From Sphingobacteriales bacterium (GTDB lineage: Bacteria > Bacteroidota > Bacteroidia > Chitinophagales > Chitinophagaceae): a stretch of DNA of 64,000 nucleotides. The notes beneath the pieces are model-generated. The model ran no database searches and had not been told where the DNA came from. It saw only the letters and a list, made by a program, of their open reading frames with translations. The position numbers and the translations under genes are program-made. The DNA is taken from NCBI GenBank assembly GCA_016708305.1, contig JADJGB010000001.1, forward strand, positions 617,723 through 681,722, given 5' to 3'. Positions within the stretch are counted from its first letter, which is position 1. Each line of letters begins with the position of its first letter. Below are positions 44,933-55,750 of the stretch, in pieces.

Positions 44933-47900
44933 CTAAAAAATAGCCGTGATGGATGCTCTTCCGGTATGTATTGTTTTATTTTTTCCTGAACTCCGCCCGT
45001 CATAGATAAGATTTAACTCCAGATTATTCAAAATTCTTTTTGTAAGCATGAAATTCCATAAAAAATTATTTCCCGGCATCAATCCATCCATCATAATATA
45101 GCTGACAGTAGATTGACCGGATTTTGAAGATTTATAATTCAAAGACTGGTAAGTTAACTTTCCGGTAAGTGCGGAACTTTGTAGTATATTATATTTCGAT
45201 TCAGCAAGCAAAGAATGGGCAGTCAGTCTTGCTCCACCATAAAGTGGCACATTCTTTTTCTTTTCAAATTTGTACCCTCCGGTCAGCCGAAAGGTGGTGC
45301 CTCCTACATAGGAAAAAGATGATTCAATGCTATTTTTTCTGATTTCATAATTTTTATTTTCAAATTTGTTGTTATCCGTATTTAAAGCATTGGTGCCCGT
45401 TAACAAATTTAAATTAAAGGTACTTGTTTTGCCAACGCCAATTCTTGACTTGAGCAGCCAGTCTGTATTTTTGCGGCTTTCATAACCATAAGTCAGTAAG
45501 GCTTTGTTGTTATTGGCAATGCTGCTGAAATCAAGCCCCCACACGGTACTTTGTCTGTTGAACGAAATCGTGTTTACAAAGGTAGTGCTTAGTGTAATCA
45601 GGTTTGTATCAATCAAAGTATGAGAAAAAGGATTAAAACCAAAGGTACCACGCGCAAGAGCTTTTTTAGAGATTTGCAAAGAACTGGTAAGGATAAATTT
45701 TGAAAGAAAATGATCTTTGTTCGCCTTATCCTTTTTGAGGAATAATTGTTTGGGTGTAAGATTGATACTATAATTAAAGGTTGTATAATTAGCTTTAATA
45801 TATTCATTAGTGGGTGTTAGTATTCTTATAAATTTGGCCTGATCCTTGAACGCAGCCAACTCAAATTCGTTTAATTGTTGCACACCGTCTTCATTATAGT
45901 CTATCCAGGTGTATTGGCCTGTGCCTGCCGGCACTTCTAAGTAAGCATACTCCCGTTTTTGCTCCTGACCCGATCCGGCTTCATACAAAATATTACCGGT
46001 AAGGAACCCGTTCCATTCATTCATCATATATTCGGCTCTGCCGAGAATTGTATTGTCGTCCTTTTGACGGCTGATTTGCTGATCAATAACTTTTAATTTT
46101 CTGAAAGTAGTATTCAAATAAAATTGTCGTTTGCTGTTTGATAAAATTTCAGTTTGCAAGTTCAGATTGTAGCTTTTGTCACCCGTTTTAAAATTTTTAC
46201 CCACAGGATATTTATCTTTTCGGGTGTAGAAACTAAGTCCGTATTTGTTCATTTTCGCTTCGTCCGATTTTACAAAAACCGTGTAAGTATCATAAGAAAA
46301 TGCAAGAGGATTAAGGGTGTCAGTAATTACGCTTCTTGTATTGTTTTCTTCAACCGTGTATCTTCCACCGATTCTCCAGTTGGCTAGTTTTGGAAATTTT
46401 TTGCTGATATCAATAATCGGCCTCAGAAAATATCCTTTGTGGGTTTCTGTTTTAAAATGGGTAATAACTGCTTCGTTATTCAATAACCAGTTTCTACGGT
46501 TGGTTATTTGCTTGAGGGCGCTTTGAAAACCCTTGTAGTGATCACTTCTGTTATAGCTTACAAAATCATATTGCACCAGATTTCCGATATTGTTTTTCAG
46601 ACCCAGAAGTCTTGATGATATTTTCGGTTGCTTTTTCGGCCACAACCGGCAATCCCCAATCTCTGGTAAACTCCACATTCCGTAATCTTTCTAAGGGTTG
46701 AAATTTATTTTGAACATACTCATAATCAACAGAAGACAATAGCATCAAATCATTTTTGCTTTTTACCTGCTTTGCATTACTGAGGTTCACTTTAGCGGCA
46801 AAGCCTTTGTCATCTCCATTGTTTATTTTTGAGAAAGTGTTTACATCATAGTTGCTCGAAGCAAACTCTGTTTTCAGCAATGTGTTTTTTGTTAATTGAT
46901 AATCAAAGCCCAAATTCATCAGTTGTTGCTTCTTGGGTGTGATAAGGATAATAACAGGATCAAAGTTTCCCTGCTTCACTCCGTTGACGGGAGGGACGTA
47001 TTTAAAAACTTTGCCATTCGCATTTCCATTATCAGGTAAGTAGTTGCCCCGTCCAAAACCGACTTCAGTAAAACCCAGATTATACTTAGCTTTCAATGGA
47101 TCGGTTGAATATCGGTAAAAAGAATCAACGACATTGTCCAAGGTGTCATACACTTTTTCATACAAAATCTTTCCTGCAGCAAAGGAATCCAGAATGGCTG
47201 ACGGATAAAAAGCCTTTTGGATGCTGTCGCCAATTTCCGAAAGAAATTGCTTTTGTTTACTGTTCAACACCTGATTGATAGATGAATTTTTTGAATCGCT
47301 GTTTTGAAAAAAGCCAACGTTGATTTTAAGTTTTTTATTGATATCCACCTGTTGTGTGGCAAATAAGTTAGTGTTCAGAAAATTTCTGTCAGCGTATTCA
47401 AATTCAACCTGGATTCTGGTGTCTTTGGTGATCATTCGGCGTGGCGTAAAAGTGATTTCGGCAGTATTGTAGTTGATAACATAGTCCTGATCTTCGCCTC
47501 GTTGCAATAATTGACCGTCAAGAAAAACCCGCTCTGTATTTGCAAGAACAATAAAAAAAGTTTCATTATTGGCGCCGTTAAGCCTGTAGGGTCCCTGATT
47601 TCCTTCAAGGCCGTTAAATACATTTCTTGTAAACTTACCTTTAGCTATGGAACCGCTTACTACTGTTTTGGATAAACTGTTTTTTGAAATTTTGTTCGTT
47701 GTTTCAAAGGCAAGCCCCTGAAGTCTTTTGTAAAAATTTAAAAAATAATTTTCGTTTTCACGGATGTCAATATCGCCAATATTGAGTTGCCAGTTTTTTT
47801 TCTTAAAACGAATATACACCTGATCAAATTCATTGAGTTGTTGTGTATTGCCATCCGGCTGAATGGGAATATTATTATCCGAAATGGCCGCCTGCAGTTC

Positions 47901-48421
47901 TATGCTGTCGGCCAGCATACCGCTGAGTTGCACATTCAGGTTGGAGTTGACCACTGCGCTCTGATTGTTACCAAAACCGATTTCGCGACCAAAACTACCT
48001 TGCGCATTGATATTGCCAAAATTAAAAATATCCCTTTGTGTGGATGTATTGATAACCTGCGAGGCGATGGAGGAACCCGAGAATAACACTAAGCTGTCAA
48101 AATTCATACCCGTTGTTTTTTTGTTGAGTTTCATCGGGAATACTATATGAAGCCTTCCACAGAGTCCATGGCGGGTTTTTTAATCCAATACAGAACCGCA
48201 TTTATATAATCTAATTTATAATCTGCGCTATCCACGCCTTTGAATAAAAAACTATGCGGTATGATACTTACGGTATCCAGAGCAATACTATCCTGTTTGA
48301 TTGACAACGTAACGCTTCTAAGATTGGTTGCTTGACGGAGTGCAATGCTTTCCTGCCCATATACACCAAGCAATGCAATGGAAAATAAAATACATAGAAT
48401 TATTCTTCGCATCAAAACCAA
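44933..48421 (-). CDS. Very large outer-membrane protein, frameshifted
   Basis: Read as one gene of about 1160 codons. Its start is MVLMRRIILCILFSIALLGV (signal peptide). Around 48136-48138 and 48153-48154 two bases look surplus; removing them links SVEASYSIPMKLNKKTTGMN. At 46621-46624 one base is missing, and adding it links ATEKISSRLLGLKNN. The first third has repeated beta strands (QLSGMLADSIELQAAISDNN, NWQLNIGDIDIREN). The last 500 residues alternate hydrophobic and polar residues as in a large beta-barrel, ending ASITAIF. Relatives are common in Bacteroidota but uncharacterised. Confidence 0.75.
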
Positions 48422-48502
48422 TGGCAGGATATTTTATTATAAACAAAAATCGGCTTTTTTTGCTTTGGGCTGGCAAATTATTGCTTCCGCCAATGAGGGT
48501 AA

Positions 48503-48987
48503 ATGTTTATTTTGCGAAAAATGCAAAAAGCTTTTTCCACTGCTACTAGGCAGCCGGCTATTTCTTTTGTGGCACAAGATAGGACCGGCCAACCCTTAAA
48601 TCCGGATTCTTTAAGAGGTAAATATGTGCTGTTGAATTTTTGGGCAAGTTGGTGTGTGGTTTGCAGAAAGGATCACAAAATACTCAATGCTTATTTTAAT
48701 GCTTATCACAAGAAAGGGTTAGAAATTATCGGCATTGCAATAAATGACAAAAAGAAAATTGGGGAAAAGCCATTATCGCTGATAGTACGAGTTCATGGCA
48801 TCATGTTTTTGATGATGAAAATTCAGGTATTGCTGAAGAATATGATGTTGAAGGATTACCGGTGTTTATTCTTATTGATGACAAGGGTAAAATAATAGGA
48901 CGATATACCGGTGCAAACCAGGGTTATTATTCCTTTTCCAGCCTTGATATTTTTAGAAAATTATACGACATTTTTAAGGATAAATAA
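48503..48987 (+). CDS. TlpA-like thioredoxin-fold protein, one frameshift
   Basis: It has an AhpC/TSA-type fold with LRGKYVLLNFWASWCVVCRK, active site CVVC, and after the shift IAEEYDVEGLPVFILIDDKG, with cis-Pro in GLP. One A is missing from the run at 48749-48753; with six, AINDKKENWGKAIIADS is continuous. These thioredoxins reduce periplasmic disulfides or cytochrome c apoproteins. The true start is unclear, because the sequence before 48503 gives no clean signal peptide in one frame. Confidence 0.75.
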
Positions 48988-49077
48988 TAGACCTTGTTGA
49001 AATTGCGTTTTAATTATCCTCAATATCTCTTGATTTTTATGGTATGTACTTGTTTGGAAAAACACATCATCAGTCGT

Positions 49078-49914
49078 TTACCCTATAACCAATTCCTTCA
49101 CCACAATAAAAACACCCATAATCAGTATAAACCATCCAAAAAGAGGTTTTAGTTTTTTGCCATCCATTTTTTTGGAAATGCCAATGCCAATAAATATTCC
49201 AAGTATAGCCGCGGCAGATACTTTGGCCAGTAATAGTTTGTCAAACTGTACGCCGTTAATAAGATCGCCTGCAAAACCGATTAATGAATTAATGGTAATG
49301 ATAAACACCGAAGTAGCTATGGCATATTTTAAATCGAGATTGGCATAAAACAACAGCGCCGGAACAATCAGAAATCCTCCTCCCGCTCCCAGAAAACCGG
49401 TTACAAATCCTACCAATAACCCAATGATTATTAATCTGCTGTCAGATACTGTTGTGTTTTGAGCTTTCCGGCTTCTCCTGATCATTGATAGTGCGGCTGC
49501 TATCATCAATACGGAGAATACGACCATTATCAGGGTGTGTTTGCTGAGTTGAAAATTATCTGTCGAAAAAATAGTTTCCGGCAGCGCCGGCAGAATATAT
49601 TTTCGGGTGAGCAATAATGTTATCAAAGAAGGAATACCAAACAACAGCGCCGTTTTGATTTTTAAATTGTTTTGCCGGTGATGCTTGTACGAAGCAATGA
49701 CAGACGTAATCCCTACAATGAAAAGTGAATGTGTGGTTGCATTTTCAGGCGTTACCCCAAACAGATAAACTAAGATGGGAACGGCCAAAATAGAGCCGCC
49801 ACTGCCAATCAGCCCCAATGATACTCCGATGAGAGTGGAAAGTAAATAGCCAAGAAACTCCAAATAATTAGTTTTAAAAAATAATAAAACTGCAAAGAAA
49901 AGTGAAAGTAGCAA
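49078..49914 (-). CDS. TauE/SafE-family anion permease
   Basis: A 278-aa integral membrane protein with about eight helices and the duplicated family motif: GLIGSGGSILAVPILVYLFG in the first half and GFLGAGGGFLIVPALLFYA in the second. Family members export sulfite, sulfoacetate or related anions; the substrate here is open. Transcribed alone and convergent with the thioredoxin gene. Confidence 0.88.
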   Translation of the reverse strand: MLLSLFFAVLLFFKTNYLEFLGYLLSTLIGVSLGLIGSGGSILAVPILVYLFGVTPENATTHSLFIVGITSVIASYKHHRQNNLKIKTALLFGIPSLITLLLTRKYILPALPETIFSTDNFQLSKHTLIMVVFSVLMIAAALSMIRRSRKAQNTTVSDSRLIIIGLLVGFVTGFLGAGGGFLIVPALLFYANLDLKYAIATSVFIITINSLIGFAGDLINGVQFDKLLLAKVSAAAILGIFIGIGISKKMDGKKLKPLFGWFILIMGVFIVVKELVIG

Positions 49915-50007
49915 ACTAATGGGTAATAATTGTTACACTGTAAAAAAATAGATGGTATTTTCACAAAACAGGATTTTCATAATGAAGTATTCGGTAATTA
50001 TGTTTAT

Positions 50008-50338
50008 ATGCAAATTATTTTAAGATCAATATTTTTAATTTTTTTAGGCCTCGGTAGTTTGTCAGTTATTGTCTTGTCCTAAAATAGGTTGACGAAAATT
50101 CATTACAAAAACCGTCAAAACCGTTGACGGAGGATATGAAGTAACCTTGTCGGCTGATAAATTTGCCCGAGCAGTGTATATGTCAATTGAAGGGATAGAT
50201 AACTTTTTTGAAAATAATTATTTCGATTTGTTGCCTGGTCAAAAAGTTACGGTGAAAGTTTTTACTGCACTCCCCTTATCGCAGTTCAGTAACCAACTGA
50301 AAATCACTTCTCTTGTAGGTGGGTATTCCAAAGGTTAG
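50008..50338 (+). pseudogene. Remnant of a secreted GH2 beta-mannosidase
   Basis: The first 24 codons (MQIILRSIFLIFLGLGSLSV...) look like a signal peptide and end at TAA 50080. From 50093 to 50338 another frame encodes the C-terminal Ig-like domain of GH2 beta-mannosidases: TVDGGYEVTLSADKFARAVY, ENNYFDLLPGQKVTVKV and LKITSLVGGY. The roughly 800 codons of the catalytic part are missing. The junction carries TGTCCTAAAATAGGTTGACG (50075-50094), which resembles an insertion-sequence end. Internal deletion, or collapse in assembly, is likely. Confidence 0.65.
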
Positions 50339-50362
50339 CAGATTGATTTTCAATATTTTATG

Positions 50363-50450
50363 CGGAGACCAAGGGATTCGAACCCTTGATCCGCTTTAGA
50401 CGGATACACACTTTCCAGGCGTGCCTCTTCAACCACTCGAGCAGGTCTCC
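50363..50450 (-). tRNA. tRNA-Ser (GGA)
   Basis: An 88-nt tRNA on the minus strand with acceptor arms GGAGACC and GGTCTCC, discriminator G, a long class II variable arm, T loop GGTTCGAATCC and anticodon GGA in CTGGAAAGTG. The CCA is not encoded. Confidence 0.95.
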
Positions 50451-50468
50451 AAAAATAGGGAGGCAAAG

Positions 50469-51248
50469 TTAAGCATTATCATCTGTTAAATTAAATAATT
50501 CCATAGCATTTTTTGTGGTGAGGGTTTCAACCTCTTCAATGGTGATTGATTTTAAAGCAGCTAATTTTTCGGCAACGAGTGGGATATAGGACGGTTCATT
50601 CCTTTTTCCTCTGTAAGGCACAGGTGCCAGATATGGTGCATCGGTTTCCAAAATCAGATATTCCATCGGTAACTGAGTAGCCACCTCTGCCAGGTCTGCA
50701 TTTTTAAATGTTAGCACGCCACCAATGCCTAAGTAAAATCCTTCTTTAATAATTGATTTTGCAAGCTCCTGACTTCCGCTAAAGCAATGAAACACACCCC
50801 TGAGGCCTTTGGGAGTATATTTCTTTATGACATCAATACAGGCCTGAGTGGATTTGCGGCTATGAATGACAATCGGAATCTTGTACTCAATGGCCCATTC
50901 GGCCTGTTGTTCAAAGGCATGGTATTGTTGCTCTTTGTATGTAAGATCCCAATGAAAATCGAGACCGGTTTCTCCGATGGCCACAAATTTTCTTTGTTTC
51001 AGATGATTTTCTACTGTTTTTAATTCTTCTTCTAAGTTTTCATTTACTGAACAAGGGTGCAGCCCCATCATACTCAGACAGGTTGTGGGATGATTTTCTT
51101 GAAGTTGCAGCATGGTACCGTGAGTAGAGGCATCAATGGCCGGCATAAGGATTTTTTTCACTCCGGCTTTGTCTGCTCTTTCAATCATTTCACGGTATTC
51201 ATCGCTAAACTCTTCACTGTAAATATGTGCGTGTGTATCTATAAACAT
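50469..51248 (-). CDS. TatD-family metal-dependent hydrolase
   Basis: A 259-aa TIM-barrel hydrolase. Metal ligands are seen in MFIDTHAHIY (His 6 and 8), AIGETGLDFHW (Glu about 93), IVIHSRKS (His), VFHCFSGS (His) and LETDAPYLAPVPYRGKRNEP (Asp about 202). TatD proteins are 3'-5' DNA or RNA exonucleases or D-aminoacyl-tRNA deacylases. Encoded just after tRNA-Ser on the same strand. Confidence 0.93.
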   Translation of the reverse strand: MFIDTHAHIYSEEFSDEYREMIERADKAGVKKILMPAIDASTHGTMLQLQENHPTTCLSMMGLHPCSVNENLEEELKTVENHLKQRKFVAIGETGLDFHWDLTYKEQQYHAFEQQAEWAIEYKIPIVIHSRKSTQACIDVIKKYTPKGLRGVFHCFSGSQELAKSIIKEGFYLGIGGVLTFKNADLAEVATQLPMEYLILETDAPYLAPVPYRGKRNEPSYIPLVAEKLAALKSITIEEVETLTTKNAMELFNLTDDNA

Positions 51249-51386
51249 TGTAAAAAGAAAATTTTTCTTTATTTATAACTCTTTAATAATATTTTTTTTG
51301 TGAAAGTGTATAAAACATTTTACCTTCACAGCTAAGTTTTCATAGGGTACGGATTAAAAATCGGGCTTGGGTATTCACTCAGGCCC

Positions 51387-52032
51387 TTATTTATTTGGTA
51401 AAGAACTATTCAATGCCTCGAACCTGAATCCTTTTTTACTAAAATGTTCCAACATTCTGGGTAATGCGTAACGCATCCGCATATATGCCTTTTCGCTGTC
51501 ATGAAAAACGATAATTGAACCGTTTGTGCTATTATTAATGACATTGAGCAGGCAGTCTTCCGGGCTTAATTTATTGTCAAAATCGCCACTGAGTATATCC
51601 CACATGATTACTTTGAACCCATTGGCTTTGTATTGATGAGTATTGCTTATCGCTTTGGCTTGAAAATGGGTAATTCTACCATAAGGAGGTCTAAACAGAT
51701 CAGAATCAATGAATTGCGCAGCTTCGAGTATATTGGCTATATATTCTCTGTCATTGGTTTTCCAGCCGTTAAGGTGGTTGTGGGTGTGGTTGCCCACCGT
51801 ATGTCCTTCTTCAAGAATTCGTTGATAGGTTTCCTTTTCTGCCACTACATTTTTCCCAATACAGAAGAAGGTGGCTTTAGCATTGTATTTCTTCAATTCA
51901 TCCAGCACAAAGTTAGTTGCCCTGTGGCCCGTCGTCAAATGTAAGATAGAGCGCCTTTTCATCAGTAGGAATATTCCAATTATATGACCTATACAATATT
52001 TTAAGCCATTTAGGCGTTTTAATGAAATACAT
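51387..52032 (-). CDS. Polysaccharide deacetylase (NodB domain), one frameshift
   Basis: From the ATG at 52032: MYFIKTPKWLKILYRSYNWN then ALYLTFDDGP, the metal-binding DD of CE4 enzymes. One surplus base in the C3 run at 51920-51922 breaks the frame; without it, DDGPQATNFVLDELKKYNA is continuous. Zinc ligands are in GHTVGNHTHNH, and LFRPPYG, IMWDILSGDFD and IIVFHDSEKA complete the motif set. It probably removes N-acetyl groups from peptidoglycan or another glycan. About 214 aa in all. Confidence 0.88.
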
Positions 52033-52176
52033 ATTATGGTTCAAATTTAATTACAAATGTTTTTACAGGAATTTAATTTTTAAAACCAAAAGTTAAATAT
52101 TTTTGAACCGATCCCCGAACTTATGGATTATTTTAGTTTTGGGGTCATAAAGGAAACAATCTGGAAATATTTATTT

Positions 52177-52398
52177 ATGTCATTAAAATCTATTAAAGAC
52201 TACGAAGAACAGCGTAATAAACGGTTGGCGGGCATGAGGTCATTACTGGTTTATGCTATGGGGCTGTTATTTGTTTTGCTTGGAGCTTTTGTAATTTACC
52301 GTTACAAGGCAGATACTACCTATACAGTTTTGGGGGTTGTTATTGTCCTGTATGGTGTTTGGCGTACAATTAAGGCTTTAAAAGGAAGAGAAAATTAA
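52177..52398 (+). CDS. Small two-helix membrane protein
   Basis: 73 aa from the preferred ATG at 52177 (MSLKSIKDYEEQRNKRLAGM). Two hydrophobic helices (LLVYAMGLLFVLLGAFVIY and YTVLGVVIVLYGVWRTI) end in a basic tail. An upstream in-frame ATG at 52123 would add 18 residues of poor character. It lies 60 bp before the PstS-like gene and may share its transcript. Function unknown. Confidence 0.7.
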   Translation: MSLKSIKDYEEQRNKRLAGMRSLLVYAMGLLFVLLGAFVIYRYKADTTYTVLGVVIVLYGVWRTIKALKGREN

Positions 52399-52457
52399 AT
52401 TGTATAACTATTTGATTATGATGCTGTTAAAGAGATTATTTTTGTAAAAAGAAAGAA

Positions 52458-53387
52458 ATGAAACAGTATTGGATACTATTGATTATTGGCTTTTTGGGGT
52501 TAGGTTATGTTTCGTGTACTTCTTATAAAGAAAAAGATAATCAAAAACAGGATACGCCTTTGCGGGGAGAAATCACCATCAGCGCTGATGAGTCATTCAA
52601 GCCCATCATTGATGAGCTTGTAAAAGTGTATGAGTCAAACAACAGAGGCACACAGATAAATGTGGAATACAAACCGGAAGCCGATTGTGTTAAAGATTTG
52701 TGGAACGACAGTATCAGAATGGTGATTTCTACTATTGAATTGACGGAACCGGAAAGGCTGTCGGTGGTTGACTCCTTGCATACAGTTGTAAAGCAGTTGG
52801 CAGTTGCACGTGATGCAATAACCGTAATAGTAAATCCTCATTCTTCAGACTCATTATTTAATATGGCAGAAATTAAAGAAATATTGACCGGTAAGAATGT
52901 CAAAGGACTTTTTCCTGTATTTGATGGTGTTAAAGCCACAAGTACAGTTCGTTATATCATGGATTCGGTTTTGAAAGGCGAAAAACTTACTGAAAAAGCA
53001 GTAGCTACCCGAACCAGCGATTCTGTAATCAATTATGTAGCCCGAACGCCTCTTGCGGTCGGTTTTATCGGGGTAAGCTGGATAGGAAATCAGGATGACA
53101 GAGAACAGTTAAGTTTTTTAAAAAAAGTTAAAATTGCCCATTTAGAAAGCAACGATACACCCGGAAAATATATCTTACCATTGCAAGCGAATTTATATAT
53201 GAAAAAGTATCCGATGACGAGAGATCTTGTATATATTTTAAAGGAAAGTCATAAGGGCCTGGGGTGGGGTTTTGGAAACTTTATGAGCGGTGAGATTGGC
53301 CAGTTAATTTTTAAACGAGCGTATTTAATGCCTGGTTTGAAGAGTTTCAGATTAAGGCCCATACAACTAAATGAAGACGAAAAATAA
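52458..53387 (+). CDS. PstS-like phosphate-binding lipoprotein
   Basis: A 309-aa periplasmic-binding-protein-like lipoprotein (signal with Cys at about 20, GLGYVSC). The domain starts GEITISADESFKPIIDELVK, with VINYVARTPLAVGFIGVSWI and a C-terminal ESHKGLGWGFGNFMSGEIGQ. No PstCAB genes are nearby. In Bacteroidota such proteins are often encoded beside TPR and TonB/ExbBD genes, and here the TPR gene follows by 48 bp. Confidence 0.85.
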   Translation: MKQYWILLIIGFLGLGYVSCTSYKEKDNQKQDTPLRGEITISADESFKPIIDELVKVYESNNRGTQINVEYKPEADCVKDLWNDSIRMVISTIELTEPERLSVVDSLHTVVKQLAVARDAITVIVNPHSSDSLFNMAEIKEILTGKNVKGLFPVFDGVKATSTVRYIMDSVLKGEKLTEKAVATRTSDSVINYVARTPLAVGFIGVSWIGNQDDREQLSFLKKVKIAHLESNDTPGKYILPLQANLYMKKYPMTRDLVYILKESHKGLGWGFGNFMSGEIGQLIFKRAYLMPGLKSFRLRPIQLNEDEK

Positions 53388-53435
53388 AATTTTATACTAT
53401 ATTTACACACTCAAAAAACTATAAACTATAAAAAG

Positions 53436-55168
53436 ATGATTAACAAAAAATTACTTTTAATCGTACTTGGTGGAATGATAATGGGACTGTCCAATGCCCA
53501 ATCGTTGCGCGATGGAATTAAAGAACTCTATTCGGGCAGGGTTATTGTCGCCGGTAAGATATTGCAAAAATATGAGAATTCTCCTGAAGGAGCCTATTGG
53601 CTCGCCCGCAATTATTTGATTGAAGAACGCCCCGATTTGGCCAGGCAAACATTTGAAAAAGGGTTGACTACCAACCCCACAGCGCCCTTTTTGCTGGTGG
53701 GTAAAGGATATTTTCTTCTGAAAGACAAAAAAGTGAATGAAGCAAAACAGGCTTTCGAAGAAGCCTTGACCAACTCAAAAGGTAAAAAACAAAATGACCC
53801 CACTGTTTTGAATGCGGTGGGTAGGGCTATGTCGCAGGCTTATGCTCTTTTTGACAAAGTAGGAGACATCAATTTTGCCGTACAAAAATTAGAAGAAGCA
53901 GCAAAAATTGCTACCTCGCCAAAGAAAAAGGACAATTGGCTGATTGCTGATATCTATATCAATCTGGGAGATGCTTACCGCAGAGCAAATCCCGGTGAAG
54001 GCAGCAAGGCATTTGATGCCTACCAAAGCGCCTTGAATGTAGATCCGCTTTTTGCTCAGGCCGATTACAGAAAAGCATTGATATTTAAATCGCAAAGAAA
54101 CTGGCCGCTATTTGAAGACAATATCAGAAGGGCAATTGCCTCAGATCCTAATTTTTTGTTTGGCTATTATGAGCTTTATTACTACAAATTGGGTTTAAAA
54201 GATTATGAAGGAGCGCAATCAATTGCAAAGCAAATAGTTGAACACTCCCCTGATAATCCTAATAATGAATATTTTAATGCCATGAGTTTTTATTTCAATA
54301 AAAATTATGATGGCGCTATTTCATCTGCCCAAAAACTGCTGAACAGTGGCAGCCTTACAATAAATCCGAGGGTTTATAAATTAATCGGGTATTGCTATAT
54401 AGAAAAAAAGGATACTGCCAAAGCAATTCCTTTTGTAGAAGATTATTTTGCAAAACAAAGAAAGGATGATTTTCTACCGGATGACTATACACTTAAAGCA
54501 ATGGCATACTCTACTACTCCGAAAAGAACACATGGTATATCAGAGCTATCTGGATGGATTAAAAGCCGATACTGTTTTGGAGAACAGAATTGATATGCTG
54601 CAGGAAGGCGCTAAGTTTTTTGCAAGTAAAGGTAAATATGACATGCAGGGCGAATTATTGGCAAAACTGATTGAAATAAAGCCGGCTGAAAGGGTAACAA
54701 TTAATGATTACTTCAATGCCGGATATTTTGGATTTTACAGAGCCGGACAGTATGAAAAATCATGGAAATATTTGATAAATTAAGAACGAAGTACCCTGAT
54801 GTTAACTACGGTTATTTATGGAGCTTTAACTGTAGTAAACTTTACGATTCTGTAAATGCTAAGAATATAATGGTACCCGATGCCGAAAAACTCATAGCTT
54901 ATTCCAAAAAAGATACTTCAAAAGATGCCACCGGTAATATATTTACAGCCTCCGGACGCTGGCAAACTACTACAACGACGTAGTTAAGGATAAAGTGAAA
55001 GCAATACAATGTCTTGAAATATGCAGGGATGCTTCTCCGAATGATGAAACGAAGCAATCCCTCCAATCCAGCATTGATTTACTAAAAAAGGTAGCTGCAG
55101 GCAACAATAGCCCTAAAGCGCCCGCTGCTCCTCAAAAACAGGCTGTTAAGCCAAAGGGGGGAAGATAG
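53436..55168 (+). CDS. Secreted tetratricopeptide-repeat protein, three frameshifts
   Basis: About 577 codons with signal peptide MINKKLLLIVLGGMIMGLSN. At least six TPR-like helix pairs are seen (APFLLVGKGYFLLKDKKVNE, GSKAFDAYQSALNVDPLFAQ, NEYFNAMSFYFNKNYDGAIS). Frame corrections are needed at 54522-54525 (A run one too long), 54766-54768 (A missing) and 54942-54944 (T missing). The end is a Pro/Lys/Ala-rich tail, QKQAVKPKGGR. Probably a periplasmic scaffold linked to the PstS-like protein. Confidence 0.8.
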
Positions 55169-55191
55169 TGGAGCAACCAGAAATTTATTAT

Positions 55192-55224
55192 AAAACTGTC
55201 AGAATACTCTGGCAGTTTTTTTTA
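55192..55224 (+). terminator. Rho-independent terminator
   Basis: The stem AAAACTGTCAG/CTGGCAGTTTT, with one mismatch and a short loop, is followed by a run of T. It lies 24 bp after the TPR gene and separates it from the nuo operon. Confidence 0.85.
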
Positions 55225-55267
55225 TTTTGGCTAATTAAAAACATGAGGTAAATTGGTGCCTCTACCT

Positions 55268-55275
55268 TATTTTTG
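55268..55275 (+). promoter_or_regulatory. Candidate -7 box of the nuo operon
   Basis: TATTTTTG matches TAnnTTTG. It covers the possible GTG start of nuoA at 55275, which argues for the ATG at 55293 as the true start. A good -33 box is not seen. Confidence 0.4.
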
Positions 55276-55292
55276 TGCATCTCATTATTGCT

Positions 55293-55682
55293 ATGGTATA
55301 TTTAATAATAAACAACGGAAATACATCAGCCTCATTTCTCCCGGTAGGCTTGCAGATAGCATTCGCAGTAGGGCTCATTGTCCTTTTGATAATAGTAACG
55401 AACCTTTTGGGCCCAAAAAGAAGAACTTCTGATAAATTAAAAAGTTTTACCAGCGGCATATCTACTCATGGAGAGGCAAGACAGCCAATGGCTGTAAAAT
55501 ATTTTTTAACAGCCATCCTGTTTGTTTTATTTGATGTGGAAGTAGTATTTTTTTATCCCTATGCTGTAATTTTTAAAGAAATAGGTTGGCCGGGTTTTCT
55601 GGCAGTATTGATGTATGTTGGATTTTTTTTAAGTGGATTTATATATATTATTAAAAAGGGAGCTTTGAATTGGGAGGAGTAG
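55293..55682 (+). CDS. nuoA: NADH-quinone oxidoreductase subunit A
   Basis: About 129 aa with three membrane helices. It has the loop FTSGISTHGEARQPMAVKYF and the conserved acidic helix ILFVLFDVEVVFFYPYAV (Asp and Glu), followed by a third helix and ...ALNWEE. First gene of the complex I operon, which couples NADH or ferredoxin oxidation to proton export. Confidence 0.94.
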   Translation: MVYLIINNGNTSASFLPVGLQIAFAVGLIVLLIIVTNLLGPKRRTSDKLKSFTSGISTHGEARQPMAVKYFLTAILFVLFDVEVVFFYPYAVIFKEIGWPGFLAVLMYVGFFLSGFIYIIKKGALNWEE

Positions 55683-55750
55683 TTTATATTTAATTGGTTA
55701 TTGATTTGTAAAAAAAGCAAATCAAAAATCAAAAATCTTAAATTGAAATT

